A DNA stretch of 64,000 nt from Owenia fusiformis. Lineage: Eukaryota > Annelida > Polychaeta > Sabellida > Oweniidae. This document shows, one piece after another, positions 1 through 12,300 of this stretch (the stretch's first letter is position 1; each line of letters starts with the position of its first letter). Location: positions 39,816,848 through 39,880,847 of the forward strand of contig CAIIXF020000006.1 of the NCBI GenBank assembly GCA_903813345.2, given 5' to 3'. A model generated the notes under the pieces. The model was not told the DNA's origin. It was given only the letters and a program-made list of their open reading frames with translations, and searched no databases. Made by a program: the position numbers and the translations under genes.

Positions 1-211
1 TCATATATTGCAAATATTTTCCTCCCTTGCCTTCAGTCAAGTTAATTTGTTATTTCCAAACTTTAAAGACATAAATCAACAAGGCAGATTGCCTGAATAA
101 TGACGGTTTGTAACCAATTAGAAAAAGAAAGAAAGAATTCCTTCCAGTGAATAAAGAGAATATTAATGAAATACATATAACAGGTATTAGATTGCAGGGT
201 AGCGATTGCAG

Positions 212-293
212 TACATTCACCTCACAGATGCCCATGAGCTTCGCCAAGCAGAACTTGTATGTATTGACGAGATTTCTGCTACACAACTGCCTG
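212..293 (+). pseudogene. Decayed duplicate of NAT10 exon 348-484
   Basis: This stretch repeats the acceptor and first ~82 bases of the exon at 348, about 136 bases upstream. It translates to a diverged YIHLTDAHELRQAELVCIDE and then runs into TAG with no donor. The sequence upstream of both copies (an attgaaataca-like motif) is also duplicated, so the unit covers intron plus acceptor plus exon start. Because it ends in a stop and has changed conserved residues (DEAAAIP to DEISATQ), it is most likely a dead exon copy. Confidence 0.8.
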
Positions 294-347
294 TAGTAAA
301 TAAAATATTATTGAAATACATAACAAGACTTATTTTAATCTTTGCAG

Positions 348-3300
348 TACATTCACCCCACAGATGCCCATAAGCTAGGCCAAGCTGAACTCGTATGTAT
401 TGATGAAGCTGCCGCAATACCATTGCCACTAGTGAAGCAGTTACTGGGCCCATATCTTGTTTTCATGTCTTCGACAATAAATGGGTAGGTAGTAGTAAAA
501 TTAAACAGTCCCTTTGCTCTGGATTTTGTACAGATGAATAAAATATGAAATGTGTAAAATCTTACCATATAATGATTTCAGAAAAACATAGATTTCACTG
601 ACAATGAACTAATGTTTTATTTTATTTCATGAACTATGGGACCATGTCAGGATTTCAGTATTGTACCAAAACACAATGACATTTCAGGTTGATGAAGCCT
701 ACCCACTTCGCCTCAAAATGTGTTGTTGTTATGTCACCATTAGAAATGATGACATATTAATATTATAATAGTCTCCAACTTTTTCATGGACGGTGCGCGG
801 CATTCTGTGCTTGGTTTTTGGCAGTTGGTGTTTGGCATTTGGTGGTTGGTGTCTGTAACAAATGCCAGGTGGTTACATTCCCTTTGTTAATGCCTTATAT
901 TATTATATAGATTGTGGGGGTTCTTTTCTTTGTATTACTAACCAAAATGTTTTACATTAATGTTATTTGTTCTAGGTATGAGGGCACAGGAAGATCACTG
1001 TCCTTAAAGCTCATAAGTCAATTAAGAAAACAGAGCGCCACCTATGGGGCAACTAGTAATGCAAATAAATCAATAGAGGGCGCCACTAAATCTGCATCAG
1101 GTAAGTACATGTATTGCACATATGCTCTGGTTTGTCTAATGGTTTAACATATAAGTTACACTTTTACTACATAGTACATAAAATAAATATTATTACTCAA
1201 CGGCAGAGACATCTTTTTGTTTCTTATGTCACTTTTTCCTATACTCTCTAAAGTTGCATTGAATAGCCATATACAACAAGAAATGTATTATGAAATTCAT
1301 AATTTCAGGTCGAATATTACACGAGACCACACTGAATGAATCGATACGTTACCAAAATGGCGACCATGTTGAAAAATGGCTGAATGAAATTTTGTGCCTG
1401 GATGCCGGGAATGTAGCGCGAATAACATCAGGGTGCCCTTTGCCCGAGAAATGTGATCTGTATTATGTCAACAGGGACACTTTATTCAGTTACCATAAAG
1501 CGTCAGAGGCTTTCCTACAGAGGCTCATGGGGCTTTATGTGGCATCGCATTACAAGGTAGGGGTTGCCATAGAGGCCTATGGGGGTTTATGTGGCATCGC
1601 GTTACAAGGTAGGGTTTGCCATAGAGGCCCACGGGGCTTTATGTGGCATCGCATGACAAGGTAGGGTTCGCCATAGAGACCAATGGGACTTTATGTGGCA
1701 TCACATTACAAGGTAGGGTATGCCATAGAGGCCCATGAGACTTTATGTGACATCGCATTACAAGGTAGGGGTTGCCATAGAGGCCCATGGGGCTTTATGT
1801 GGCATCGCATTACAAGGTAGGGTATGCCATAGAGGCCCATGAGACTTTATGTGGCATCACATTACAAGGTAGGGTATGCCATACAGGCCCATGGGGCTTT
1901 ACGTGGCATCACATTACAAGGTAGGGGTTGCCATAGAGGCCCATGGGGCTTTATGTGGCATCGCATTACAAGGTAGGGGTTGCCATAGAGGCCCATGGGG
2001 CTTTATGTGGCATCGCATTACAAGGTAGGGGTTGCCATAGAGGCCCATGGGGCTTTATGTTGCATCGCATTACAAGGTAGGGTATGCCATAGAGGCCCAT
2101 GAGGCTTTATGTGGCATCGCATTACAAGGTAGGGTATGCCATAGAGGCCCATGAGACTTTATGTGGCATCACATTACAAGGTAGGGGTTGCCATAGAGGC
2201 CCATGGGGCTTTATGTGGCATCGCATTACAAGGTAGGGGTTGCCATAGAGGCCCATGGGGCTTTATGTGGCATCGCATTACAAGGTAGGGTATGCCATAG
2301 AGGCCAATGGGTCTTTATGTGACATCACATTACAAGGTAGGGTATGCCATACAGGCCCATGGGGCTTTATGTGACATCACATTACAAGGTAGGGGTTGCC
2401 ATAGAAGCCCATGAGGCTTTATGTGGCATCGCATTACAAGGTAGGGGTTGCCCTAGAGGCCCAATGTGGCATCGCATTACAAGGTAGGGGTTGCCATAGA
2501 GGCCCATGGGGCTTTATGTGGCATCGCATTACAAGGTAGGGGTTGCCATAGAGGCCCAATGTGGCATCGCATTACAAGGTAGGGGTTTCCATTGAGGCCC
2601 ATGAGACTTTATGTAGCATCGTTTTACAAGGTAGCGGTTGTCATAGAGGCCCATGGGGCTTTATTTGATGGTGCCTTTTAAGGGTTTTCAGTGGAAGCCC
2701 AAGGGACTTTATTTTGAGTCATACTACAATTCTGTAAATTACAGAAACTCATGAGGAAACCATTTATGGCATCTGTGACAAACTGTTACACTTTTGGAAG
2801 TGTAACCAGGAGGGTTACATCTTTTCATGTTAATGCTGAGAATCATACATGTACGATAACAAATAAACATTCTCTTGGAGTAAATGAATAAAAACTAACT
2901 TTAGATTGCCACAATAAAGTTGTTGTCAACCCCAAATCTCGTCTTTTTTATCATAGGAACTAATAAATAAATAAATAAAATAAAATAGATAAATAAATAA
3001 AATAAATAAATAAAATTGTGATTGAAGAAATTTGTTTTGATGTTGATCCAACCATTGATATTTAGGACTATTTGTAATATTGTTTTTCAGAATACTCCAA
3101 ATGACCTTCAGATGCTATCGGATGCCCCTGCTCATCATATATTCTGTCTGCTAGGCCCCATCGACCCTAACAGTGTATCAGGGCTGCCAGAGGTGCTATG
3201 TGTTTTACAGGTATGTACTATCACATAAAATGGGAGGGGGGGGGTTGGGCTACACATTTTTAAGTGTACTTTTTATATCAACTTTTTTATGACCCCCAGG

Positions 3301-6300
3301 GATTACCATGACCCTATCCCAAATGTATCAGGCCTGCCAGAGGTGCTATGTGTTTTACATGTATGTACCCTCTTAATGGCAATGTAATATGACGATCCCC
3401 AGGAAATACTGTCCCCTCTCAATTTTTATTGAGTTTACAATTTTCATCATTTTTCACTGTGTCTTCTTTCATTTATTTCAATTCAATTCAATTTGTTTAT
3501 TTCATAAAAACACATACAGTATAGTATACAATGAGTGGGTGACACAAGTGTTTGTGTTCACACATACAATTTTCAATTCCAGGTTTGTTTAGAAGGTGAA
3601 ATCTCAAAATCAACCATAATGAACAGTTTGTCTCGAGGGAAGAGGGCTGATGGCGACCTTATACCATGGACTATTTCTCAACAGGTACTTGTTCAGTTTT
3701 TTATGTCACCACCAGAAGTTTCCAACTTTTTTGTGGACAGCAGTTGGCTTTCCTAATATCTCTTTAAATGAAAACTCCCATATTTCATATTTAGAAATCT
3801 TGAAATGGGAACACTTGCTTATCTGAACACTTATGGGCGATCCAAATAGCGTGAGAATGAAGACTCTGTTTATTGTAAATATTGAATGCTTTTTAACCTC
3901 TTGAAAAGTTGCATAGGTGTGTAGTAAAATGTCAAAAATGGCAAAAAAGAAAAATTCTCTGGTTTCAACCAATTTTTAAGTCTAGGATTTAAGAGCTTAA
4001 GAGGCAACCACAAGGTCGTAAGTTTAAGAGACTTGAGCTCCTTGAGTTTTTTCATTTCTTTAAGAGGTGGTTTTGACAACTCTTCACACTTAAGCAAATA
4101 TGAATAGATTTTTGTCGGAAACAATCGAGACTGTGTCTTATGTTGGTTCTGCTGTCAACTATTTATAATCTGATGACGTTAATTGCCAGACATGTTGTTG
4201 GAAATTTGAATTTTATGTGACGCATATCTCATATCAGATGTTTGGCCAAAGGTGAATATAAGTAAAGGAAATGATATTCAATTTCCCCACCTATCATTTC
4301 CTCTGTCTCCACTCTCAGTACATCTTGGTATGATTAGTTCAAGGCAGAAATGTTAGTTCACTTAAGTAAAGGTGACCATTTGGACTTTTCGCTATTCTAA
4401 AATCTTGTCTATTTTAAAAATGATTACTGTTAGACTTTCAGAATGATGGTGAAACTTCCAAAACTGGATGTTGCTGTTTAGACTATTTATAATCTTATCA
4501 CGTATGTTGCCAGACAATGTTTCCTGTTATTTCCCCGTCTCAATTAGTTTTTATTTTATCATTTCAGTTCCAAGATCATGATTTCCCCAGTCTATCAGGA
4601 GGGAGGGTGGTTAGAATAGCCACCCATCCAGACTATCAGGGGGTAAGTAAGAACAATGGAATAGTGGTGATTGATTTGGTGGAAAAGGATGACGTTTTTG
4701 TAAGGAGGAACTTAACCCGAGCTATGACAATAGATCCGTTTCCATGACAACATGGCTGTATGGACCTGATATATTGCAAAATTTAGCTTTTTTCTTAATA
4801 AACAAGATTATAACGCATGTGACCTACATTTAAAATCAAAACTTAATGGCAGATCTGTGCCTCCTATGTTACTGTAGAAAAAGAACTATTCTTCCACAGT
4901 AAATGACAAGGCAGTTGCCATGATTACATTATAATCTTAACACAACAAATATTCTGCTAAGGTTTGTTGCATTACAGGGTATAGCGACTTCAAAATCCAT
5001 TTAGTATTCATTTTTATTTAATCATCTTATGTAATGGTGCGACAAATATATATTGATGTGACATGCAATTTCTGTCACACCACTTTGTGGTATTGTCACA
5101 CCACAGGGAGTAGTTATTACCACGGTTATTATCATATTGGATTTTTAAAAAAAAGTTCCCTAAGGTCTATACCATTTTCATCACAGATTATGAAATATCA
5201 GTGAAAGTGGATAACAACCTCGGGGAAAGATATCATTAATATCCTGTTTATGTAAATCGGTCACCTTCATCAAGTTTAGAAACGTTGAAAATTGCTGAAT
5301 GAATGTCATTGTAACCAGTCTCTTTCCACGTCCTATATTTTTTTGTTCTAGACTATTTGAGACTCCGCAACGAACTTCGTCTGAACCTCCCTTCAGTCAT
5401 CTCATTTTAGTTTCTTAGATGGATGTATTCCAGACTGTTATATATAAAATGATCCAGTAAGGCTAAAGTAAAGGAAATTAATGTTTTGCAAGTCCCTTCA
5501 AATCATGATTAACCCTTTAACAACGAAAGGCTCCATATGGAGCCCTATTACATAATACCTTTCAGGGGGTCATTAACAGAAACTTCCTAAAGTTACGAAT
5601 TCATAAATTAATTGTTGTTACCATGGATACAATGACGTCACAGTTAGAGGACAATGGACTTTACGAATTCTTAACTTTATGAAGTTTCTGTTAATGTCTC
5701 AATTGTTAGGCTCTTATTGGTACCACTATTTTTATTTACAGACATTAAAGAAATGGCAACATCTCCAGTTCTATGACAAGTTGTTGACAAATGATAATGC
5801 TTATTAGAAATTGTATTTTAGTGATAAAATTTAAAGTATAGGTACCTCGGTATATGTCATTTACAGTTTTTACCTGGAAACCACTCTTACTTATCTGTCA
5901 CCAGGCCAACATTTTCCTCGAATATTCATGTCGGGAAAGGGTCAAGGTCAAGGTTAGGTCAAGAGGCACTTAAATTCATAAAAGACTTTCCAAAGCACTC
6001 CTTTATAAAAGCTATCATGTAAGAAAATTGTGCATTATACAACCAACAATGCATTAAACCCTGTGCTTAAATCCTTGTGCTTTAACTTAAATGATAAATG
6101 CATTTTCACGCAGATGGGTTATGGCAGTCGAGCGTTAGAAATCCTGCAGCAATATTACGAAGGAAAAATCCCAAATCTTGGTGAGGACTCGGAAACCATC
6201 GAGGAAGCCGCAATAGTCGATAAAGAAACTGTCAATCTACTGGAAGAACGAATAACACCACGGAAGAATTTACCCCCTCTATTGTTGAAATTGAGCGAAA

Positions 6301-9300
6301 GGCCGCCAGAAGTGCTCGATTACCTTGGAGTGTCGTACGGAATGACATCAGAGCTTTTACGATTTTGGAAAAAGTCTGGGTTCACTCCTGTGTATCTGCG
6401 ACAGACTCCGGTAAATAGTTACCTAGTTAATATAAATATTATTAAATCACTGTCATATTTCCTAATCTCTTACACATTCCATGTGACATATATAAAAATA
6501 AGAAGATGTACTCATTGGCCAATCCTGTGTGACGTCAGAAAAAGGCATATTCAATGAGGCGTATTCAATGTAAATCTAAAATTGAATGCATAATGATATG
6601 AAAAAAGGTAGAGACGAAAGTATATCATTTTTTATGTCACCACCAAAAAGTGGTGACATATTGTTATGGTCTCCGTTTTTTATGTCACCACCAAAAAGTG
6701 GTGACATATTGTTATGGTCTCTGTTTTTTTGCGACGGCGGTTGGTGGTTGGCGTCCGGCGTCTGGCGTCCGGCGTCTGTAACAATTTCTTACAACTTCCT
6801 ATAACTTAACAAATACTGTTTAGACTGACTTCAATTTTTTCTAAATCATCAACATCTTCTCAGAAGTTCAAATCTGACTTTACATTTGACATTTGACCTT
6901 CAATGACCTTCTCAAGGTCAAAAAGGTCTTTTTTCAACTTGCTTCACATTGACTAAATTTTTTTTCAAAATCATCTACATTTTCTCAGAAATTCAAATCT
7001 GACTTTAGATTTGACATTTGACCTTCAAATCTGACTTTAGATTTGACATTTGACCTTCAATGACCTTCTCAAGGTCAAAAAGGTCTTTTTTCAACTTGCT
7101 TCACATTGACTAAATTTTTTTTCAAAATCATCTACATGTTCTCAGAAATTCAAATCTGACTTTAGATTTGACATTTGACCTTCAAATCTGACTTTAGATT
7201 TGACATTTGACCTTCAATGACCTTCTCAAGGTCAAAAAAGGTCAAAAAGGTCTGTTTTCAACTTGCTTCAAATTGACTAAAAAAAAATTTCAAAATCTAC
7301 GTGTTCTCAGAAATTCAAATCTGACTTAAGATTTGACATTTGACCTTCAAATCTGACCTTCTCAAGGTCAAAAAAGGTCAAAAAGGTCTGTTTTCAACTT
7401 GCTTCAAATTGACTAAAAAAAAATTTCAAAATCATCTACGTGTTCTCAGAAATTCAAATCTGACTTTAGATTTGACTTAAGATTTGACATTTGACCTTCA
7501 ATGACCTTCTCAAAGTCGAAAAAGGTCAAAAAGGTCTTTTTTCAACTTGCTTCAAATTGACAAATTTTTTTTTCAAAATCATCTACATGTTCTAAGAAAT
7601 TCAAATCTGACTTTAGATTTAACATTTGACCTTCAATGACCTTCTCAATGTCAAAAAAGGTCAAAAAGGTATTTTTTCATCTTGCTTCAAATTGACTAAT
7701 TTTTTTTTTCAAAATCATCTACGTGTTCTCAGAAATTCAAATCTGACTTTAGATTTGACTTAAGATTTGACATTTGACCTTCAATGACCTTCTCAAAGTC
7801 AAAAAAGGTCAAAAAGGTATTTTTTCAACTTGCTTCAAATTGACTAAATTTTTTTTTCAAAATCATCTACATGTTCTCAGAAATTCAAATCTGACTTTAG
7901 ATTTGACATTTGACCTTCAATGACCTTCTCAATGTCAAAAAAGGTCAAAAAGGTATTTTTTCATCTTGCTTCAAATTGACTAAATTTTTTTTTTCAAAAT
8001 CATCTACATGTTCTCAGAAATTTAAATATGACTTTAGATTTGACTTTAGATTTGACATTTGACCTTCTCAAGGTCAAAAAAGGTCAAAAAGGTCTTTTTT
8101 CAACTTGCTTCAAATTGACTAATTTTTTTTTCAAAATCATCTACATGTTCTCAGAAATTCAAATCTGACTTTAGATTTGACATTTGACCTTTAATGACCT
8201 TCTCAAGGTCAAAAAAGGTCAAAAAGGTCTGTTTTCAACTTGCTTCAAATTGACCAAATTTTTTTTTTAAAATCATCTACATCTTTTCAGAAGTTCAAAT
8301 TTGACTTTACAAGTTCTCAGAAGTTCAAATCTGACTTTAGATTTGACCTTTGACCTTCAATGACCTTCTCAAGGTCAAAAAGGTATTTTTTCAACTTGCT
8401 TCAAATTGACTAATTTTTTTTTCAAAATCATCTACATGTTCTCAGAAGTTCTTCTTAAGGTCAAAAGGTATTTTCCAGCTTTAAATTGTCCAAATTGTTT
8501 TAGGTGGTGACATTTTGTCATGTTAATGCCTTGTTTGTTCTTATAAGAACGTTGTCTTCTAAGACATTCCCAGTGGCATAAATAAGAGAGTGGGAACATA
8601 ACAGTGAATAATAAAACAAATATTTCATATTATTTTCGGTGAATACCCGTTGCACATTGTATTTATCACTGTATATCTTGTTTTTATTATTCTATTTATA
8701 GACTTCCCAGAGCTTTGGTACATGTGTTTATTATCCATGTATTTTCATGAAGATCTCATTTGCAGCCTTGGGTCTTATGATCTTATTTGATTTTTTATTA
8801 TTTTTTCTTAGAATGAGTTGACAGGGGAACACTCTTGTATCATGTTGAAATTGCTTAACAAAGGAGGTGATGATGAGACCAGCAAACTCAACACAGAGAG
8901 CTGGCTTTATGAATTCTGGACAGGTGAGCTATCCTCCTTTGTCACAATATTAGGTCACATGTTATTTTTGGATTTTTTTTTTTATTTATTTAAAGTAAAA
9001 TATATGAGGTACATCTGTAATTTGGAAATATTTTATTTTACTTTTAATTATTTTTTAACTTTTTACTTTGAAAGCCCCAGAATATATGAAACCTTCACAA
9101 ATCAAAGAAATCAGTTTCAGTTTTTTTTTTTTTTTTATCATTCATTTATAGTTTGAGAATTATTCATGATTTATAAATTTTTGCGTTATTGAAGTAAGAA
9201 CTAAGAAATTTATTTCTCATTGAGTTTTTAATGTTCATATGGTCTGAAGGGATTTATTTTTATTTTTCGTATTTTCTCTCATTTCAAGTTTGAACCAACA

Positions 9301-12300
9301 TGTATCTATAATATTTAATAATATATATATTTTGATGTTTGTACAAAAAGATTTCTGCAAAAGGTGTATGTGAAACATAACACAGCGTCATTTTAGCCTA
9401 TTTTAATGATTTTACTAAAAGCTTATGTTTCATATTTCTCTACGGATTTTAGTAAAAAATGTATTGTTTGTATACTACTTATATGTAATATTGACGCACC
9501 TTTGAGTGCCACTGTTATAAAAGTGACTGTCAAATAAATAATAAATAAATAAATATATATCAATATAATAATAGTATAAAATTCTATTTTTCAGATTTTA
9601 GACGACGGTTTCTCTCTCTTCTATCCTTTGAATTCAAGAACTTCAAACCGGCTTTGCCTCTTAGTATTCTACAACAGAAGAACTTCACCCAAGATGTGAA
9701 AGGTAAAATCTCATTTCTATAAAACGTATCTTATGCGAACACCTCTTAGTATTCTACAACGGAAGAACTTCACCCAAGATGTGAAAGGTAAAATCTCATT
9801 TCTATAAAACCTATCTTATGCGAACACCTCTTAGTATTCTACAACGGAAGAACTTCACCCAAAATGTGAAAGGTAAAATCTCATTTCTATAAAACCTATC
9901 TTATGCGAACACCTCTTGGACTTGGCAAAAGTGTTCACATTAGCAGGTGTTTTAAAAATCAAATTTAAGGTATGTCCATTTTAAGATTGTGTTCACATTA
10001 GAAAGGTGTTCTGATGTACAGGTTTCACCGTACTGTATTTTCTCCATCAGTTTGCATAGAAAGCATCCTTTAGGCAAATTATTGTCTTTGATGGACACAT
10101 CTTGTTTGTATTTTGTCAATTGTGTAATTAAGTAAATAAAATAAGATCAAATATTTTGTACCCATATTAGCCTAACCTTTATTCCTGTAGCCAGTGTTTA
10201 CCAAGTGTCAGTTTTTGAAAAATTCCGGGGGTCAAAAAATTGATAATCTTGGCCTAAAGCCACATGTATTTAGTGCTTAAAGCGGTGAAAAACTACTGTG
10301 TGATTTTGAAAGAGTTTTTAGCCAAGGTGGCTCTCTAAACCCCACTGGACCCCACCTTAGCTTTGACTATAAGCATTGAGCCTAAGAGTATTGAGAAAAC
10401 TTTAATATGATTTCAAAGACAGTTCACCAAGGTGAGCCCAAAGGCAAGTCACGCCTAACTAACATCATGTTAGTTATTCGTAGAAGAAATCAACACCTTC
10501 AATTTCCTGATATCTTAGAAAATCACGTTAGTCTGTAGTCTTGTTAAGGAAATGTCGGATGCTCAGTGATTGGATAAGAGGTAGTGTTGACCGAGAGGAG
10601 GCTCTATAGATAGACATAACAGTATTTTATAAAGAAATAAAAATATTTTAATAAAAAAGATAGAGAGAGGCAAACATTCCTCTCCGATATCAATCTTGAT
10701 TCCAGTCAGACTTTTGATGGCAAAACAATATGGCAAAACAAGACAGGGTTTTTAGTTTCTTTATCATTTATAATGATATCACAGTGGTTTGTTTTTATTT
10801 GAAATTTCTAAAATACACTTTTTATTTTCATTGTTTTAAAATACTTAAAGTGCATGATGCAGGTGATTTTTTTATACATAAATTTATTCCTTTAGTTAAC
10901 AATAATAGACATGCAATTGATTACCAAAGTTTTTAAAAAAACATTAGCGGCAATTTTTGACAATATGAATAGGAATGCTTTAAAATTTATCTAAGTAATG
11001 CAAGTGATTAAAGTCTGTTCAATTATGATTCAAATAATTACTGAGAAATTGATTTGCTACCAGATGTAAAGGAAGAATAATCATTAGGTGTATTCCCTCA
11101 GACGTTTTTATTGTAACTTATAAAACCAAAGGACCTGGAGTGTTAGCAATATTAAGAGCAGGACATTTGCTATATAATATGGCACTATTACAGTAATGTC
11201 AAGTCTATGATGACATGACAAGTCTGTAATTACATGGCAAGTCTGTAATTACATGGCAAGTATGACATGGCAAGCCTTTGATGTAATGACAAGTCTGTGA
11301 TGATATGGGGATTTCCCAGTGGGGATCGAACCCATGACATGACAATTCTGCGATGACATGACAAGTCTGTGATGACATGACAAGTCTGCGATGACATGAC
11401 AAATGTGTAAAGACATGGCAAATCTGAAATGATATGATAAGTCTGTGATGACATGACAAGTCTTTGATGACATGAGAAGTCTGTGCTGACATGACAAGTC
11501 TATGATGACATGACAAGTCTGTGATGACATGACAAGTCTGTGATGACCTGACAAGTCCGTCATGACATGACAAGTCTGTCATGACATGCCAAGTCTGTCA
11601 TGACATGACAAGTCTGTCATGACATGACAAGTCTGTCATGAGATCAAATTTTAAAATGTCAGTTATTCAGTGTTTTCCACACTTTTTCCATCATTGGCAG
11701 TAATATTTTTAGTTTACTCTGATTTATATGTACAATTATAACATTTGGTCTAAGTCTCTCAAATTGTATCCATTGACAGTAAAGTTTTTCACCTCTAGGG
11801 GGCACTCCAAGCAATTCAATAAATGCCCCCATATGTGTGTCATCGGGCCAAGTAATGGGTGTCCGACAATATAAACGATTGACTGACCTCACAGCTTGTA
11901 AATTCATTAAGAATCCACTTCCGCCAAGGTAAGTTGGATATTGCTTTGATTCCCAGACGACAGGAGAATCTTGAGCCCATTTTTCAAACTTTTTATCGCC
12001 ATGATGTATGATGTTCATATTAGTCGAAGGGCAGCCCCAAAACACATTATCGCTTTCTGTCGTTATTTTTGAAAGTTCATTTATCTTTTCAAAAAATCGT
12101 CCAAAATGAAAAACAATATCATGTGTCCCTCTGAAGACGTATTTTGCGTTGGCACAATATTTCTCCACCCATTTTAATGCCATCATTACTTTGAGGCTCA
12201 TATCTCTATAGGCGTCCCCGCAGCTCGCTTGTATGATGTCACCATACTTTTTAGATTCATCAGCAATGGAAGCCATTCTATGCGTGTCATTGGTTGATCC

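Noticed and set aside
1557-1664. Extended exon reading through the first repeats
   Set aside because: The frame stays open to 1664, but NAT10 homology ends exactly at the donor at 1556 (ASHYK) and resumes at 3091 (NTPNDLQ).
1519-2690. CRISPR-like regularly spaced repeats
   Set aside because: The units are continuous 52-base tandem copies of an exon end without unique spacers, in a eukaryotic intron.
11205-11582. Minus-strand open frames of 74-125 codons with TDLSCHHRLVMSS repeats
   Set aside because: They are translations of the 20-bp satellite, all overlapping, with no plausible protein features.
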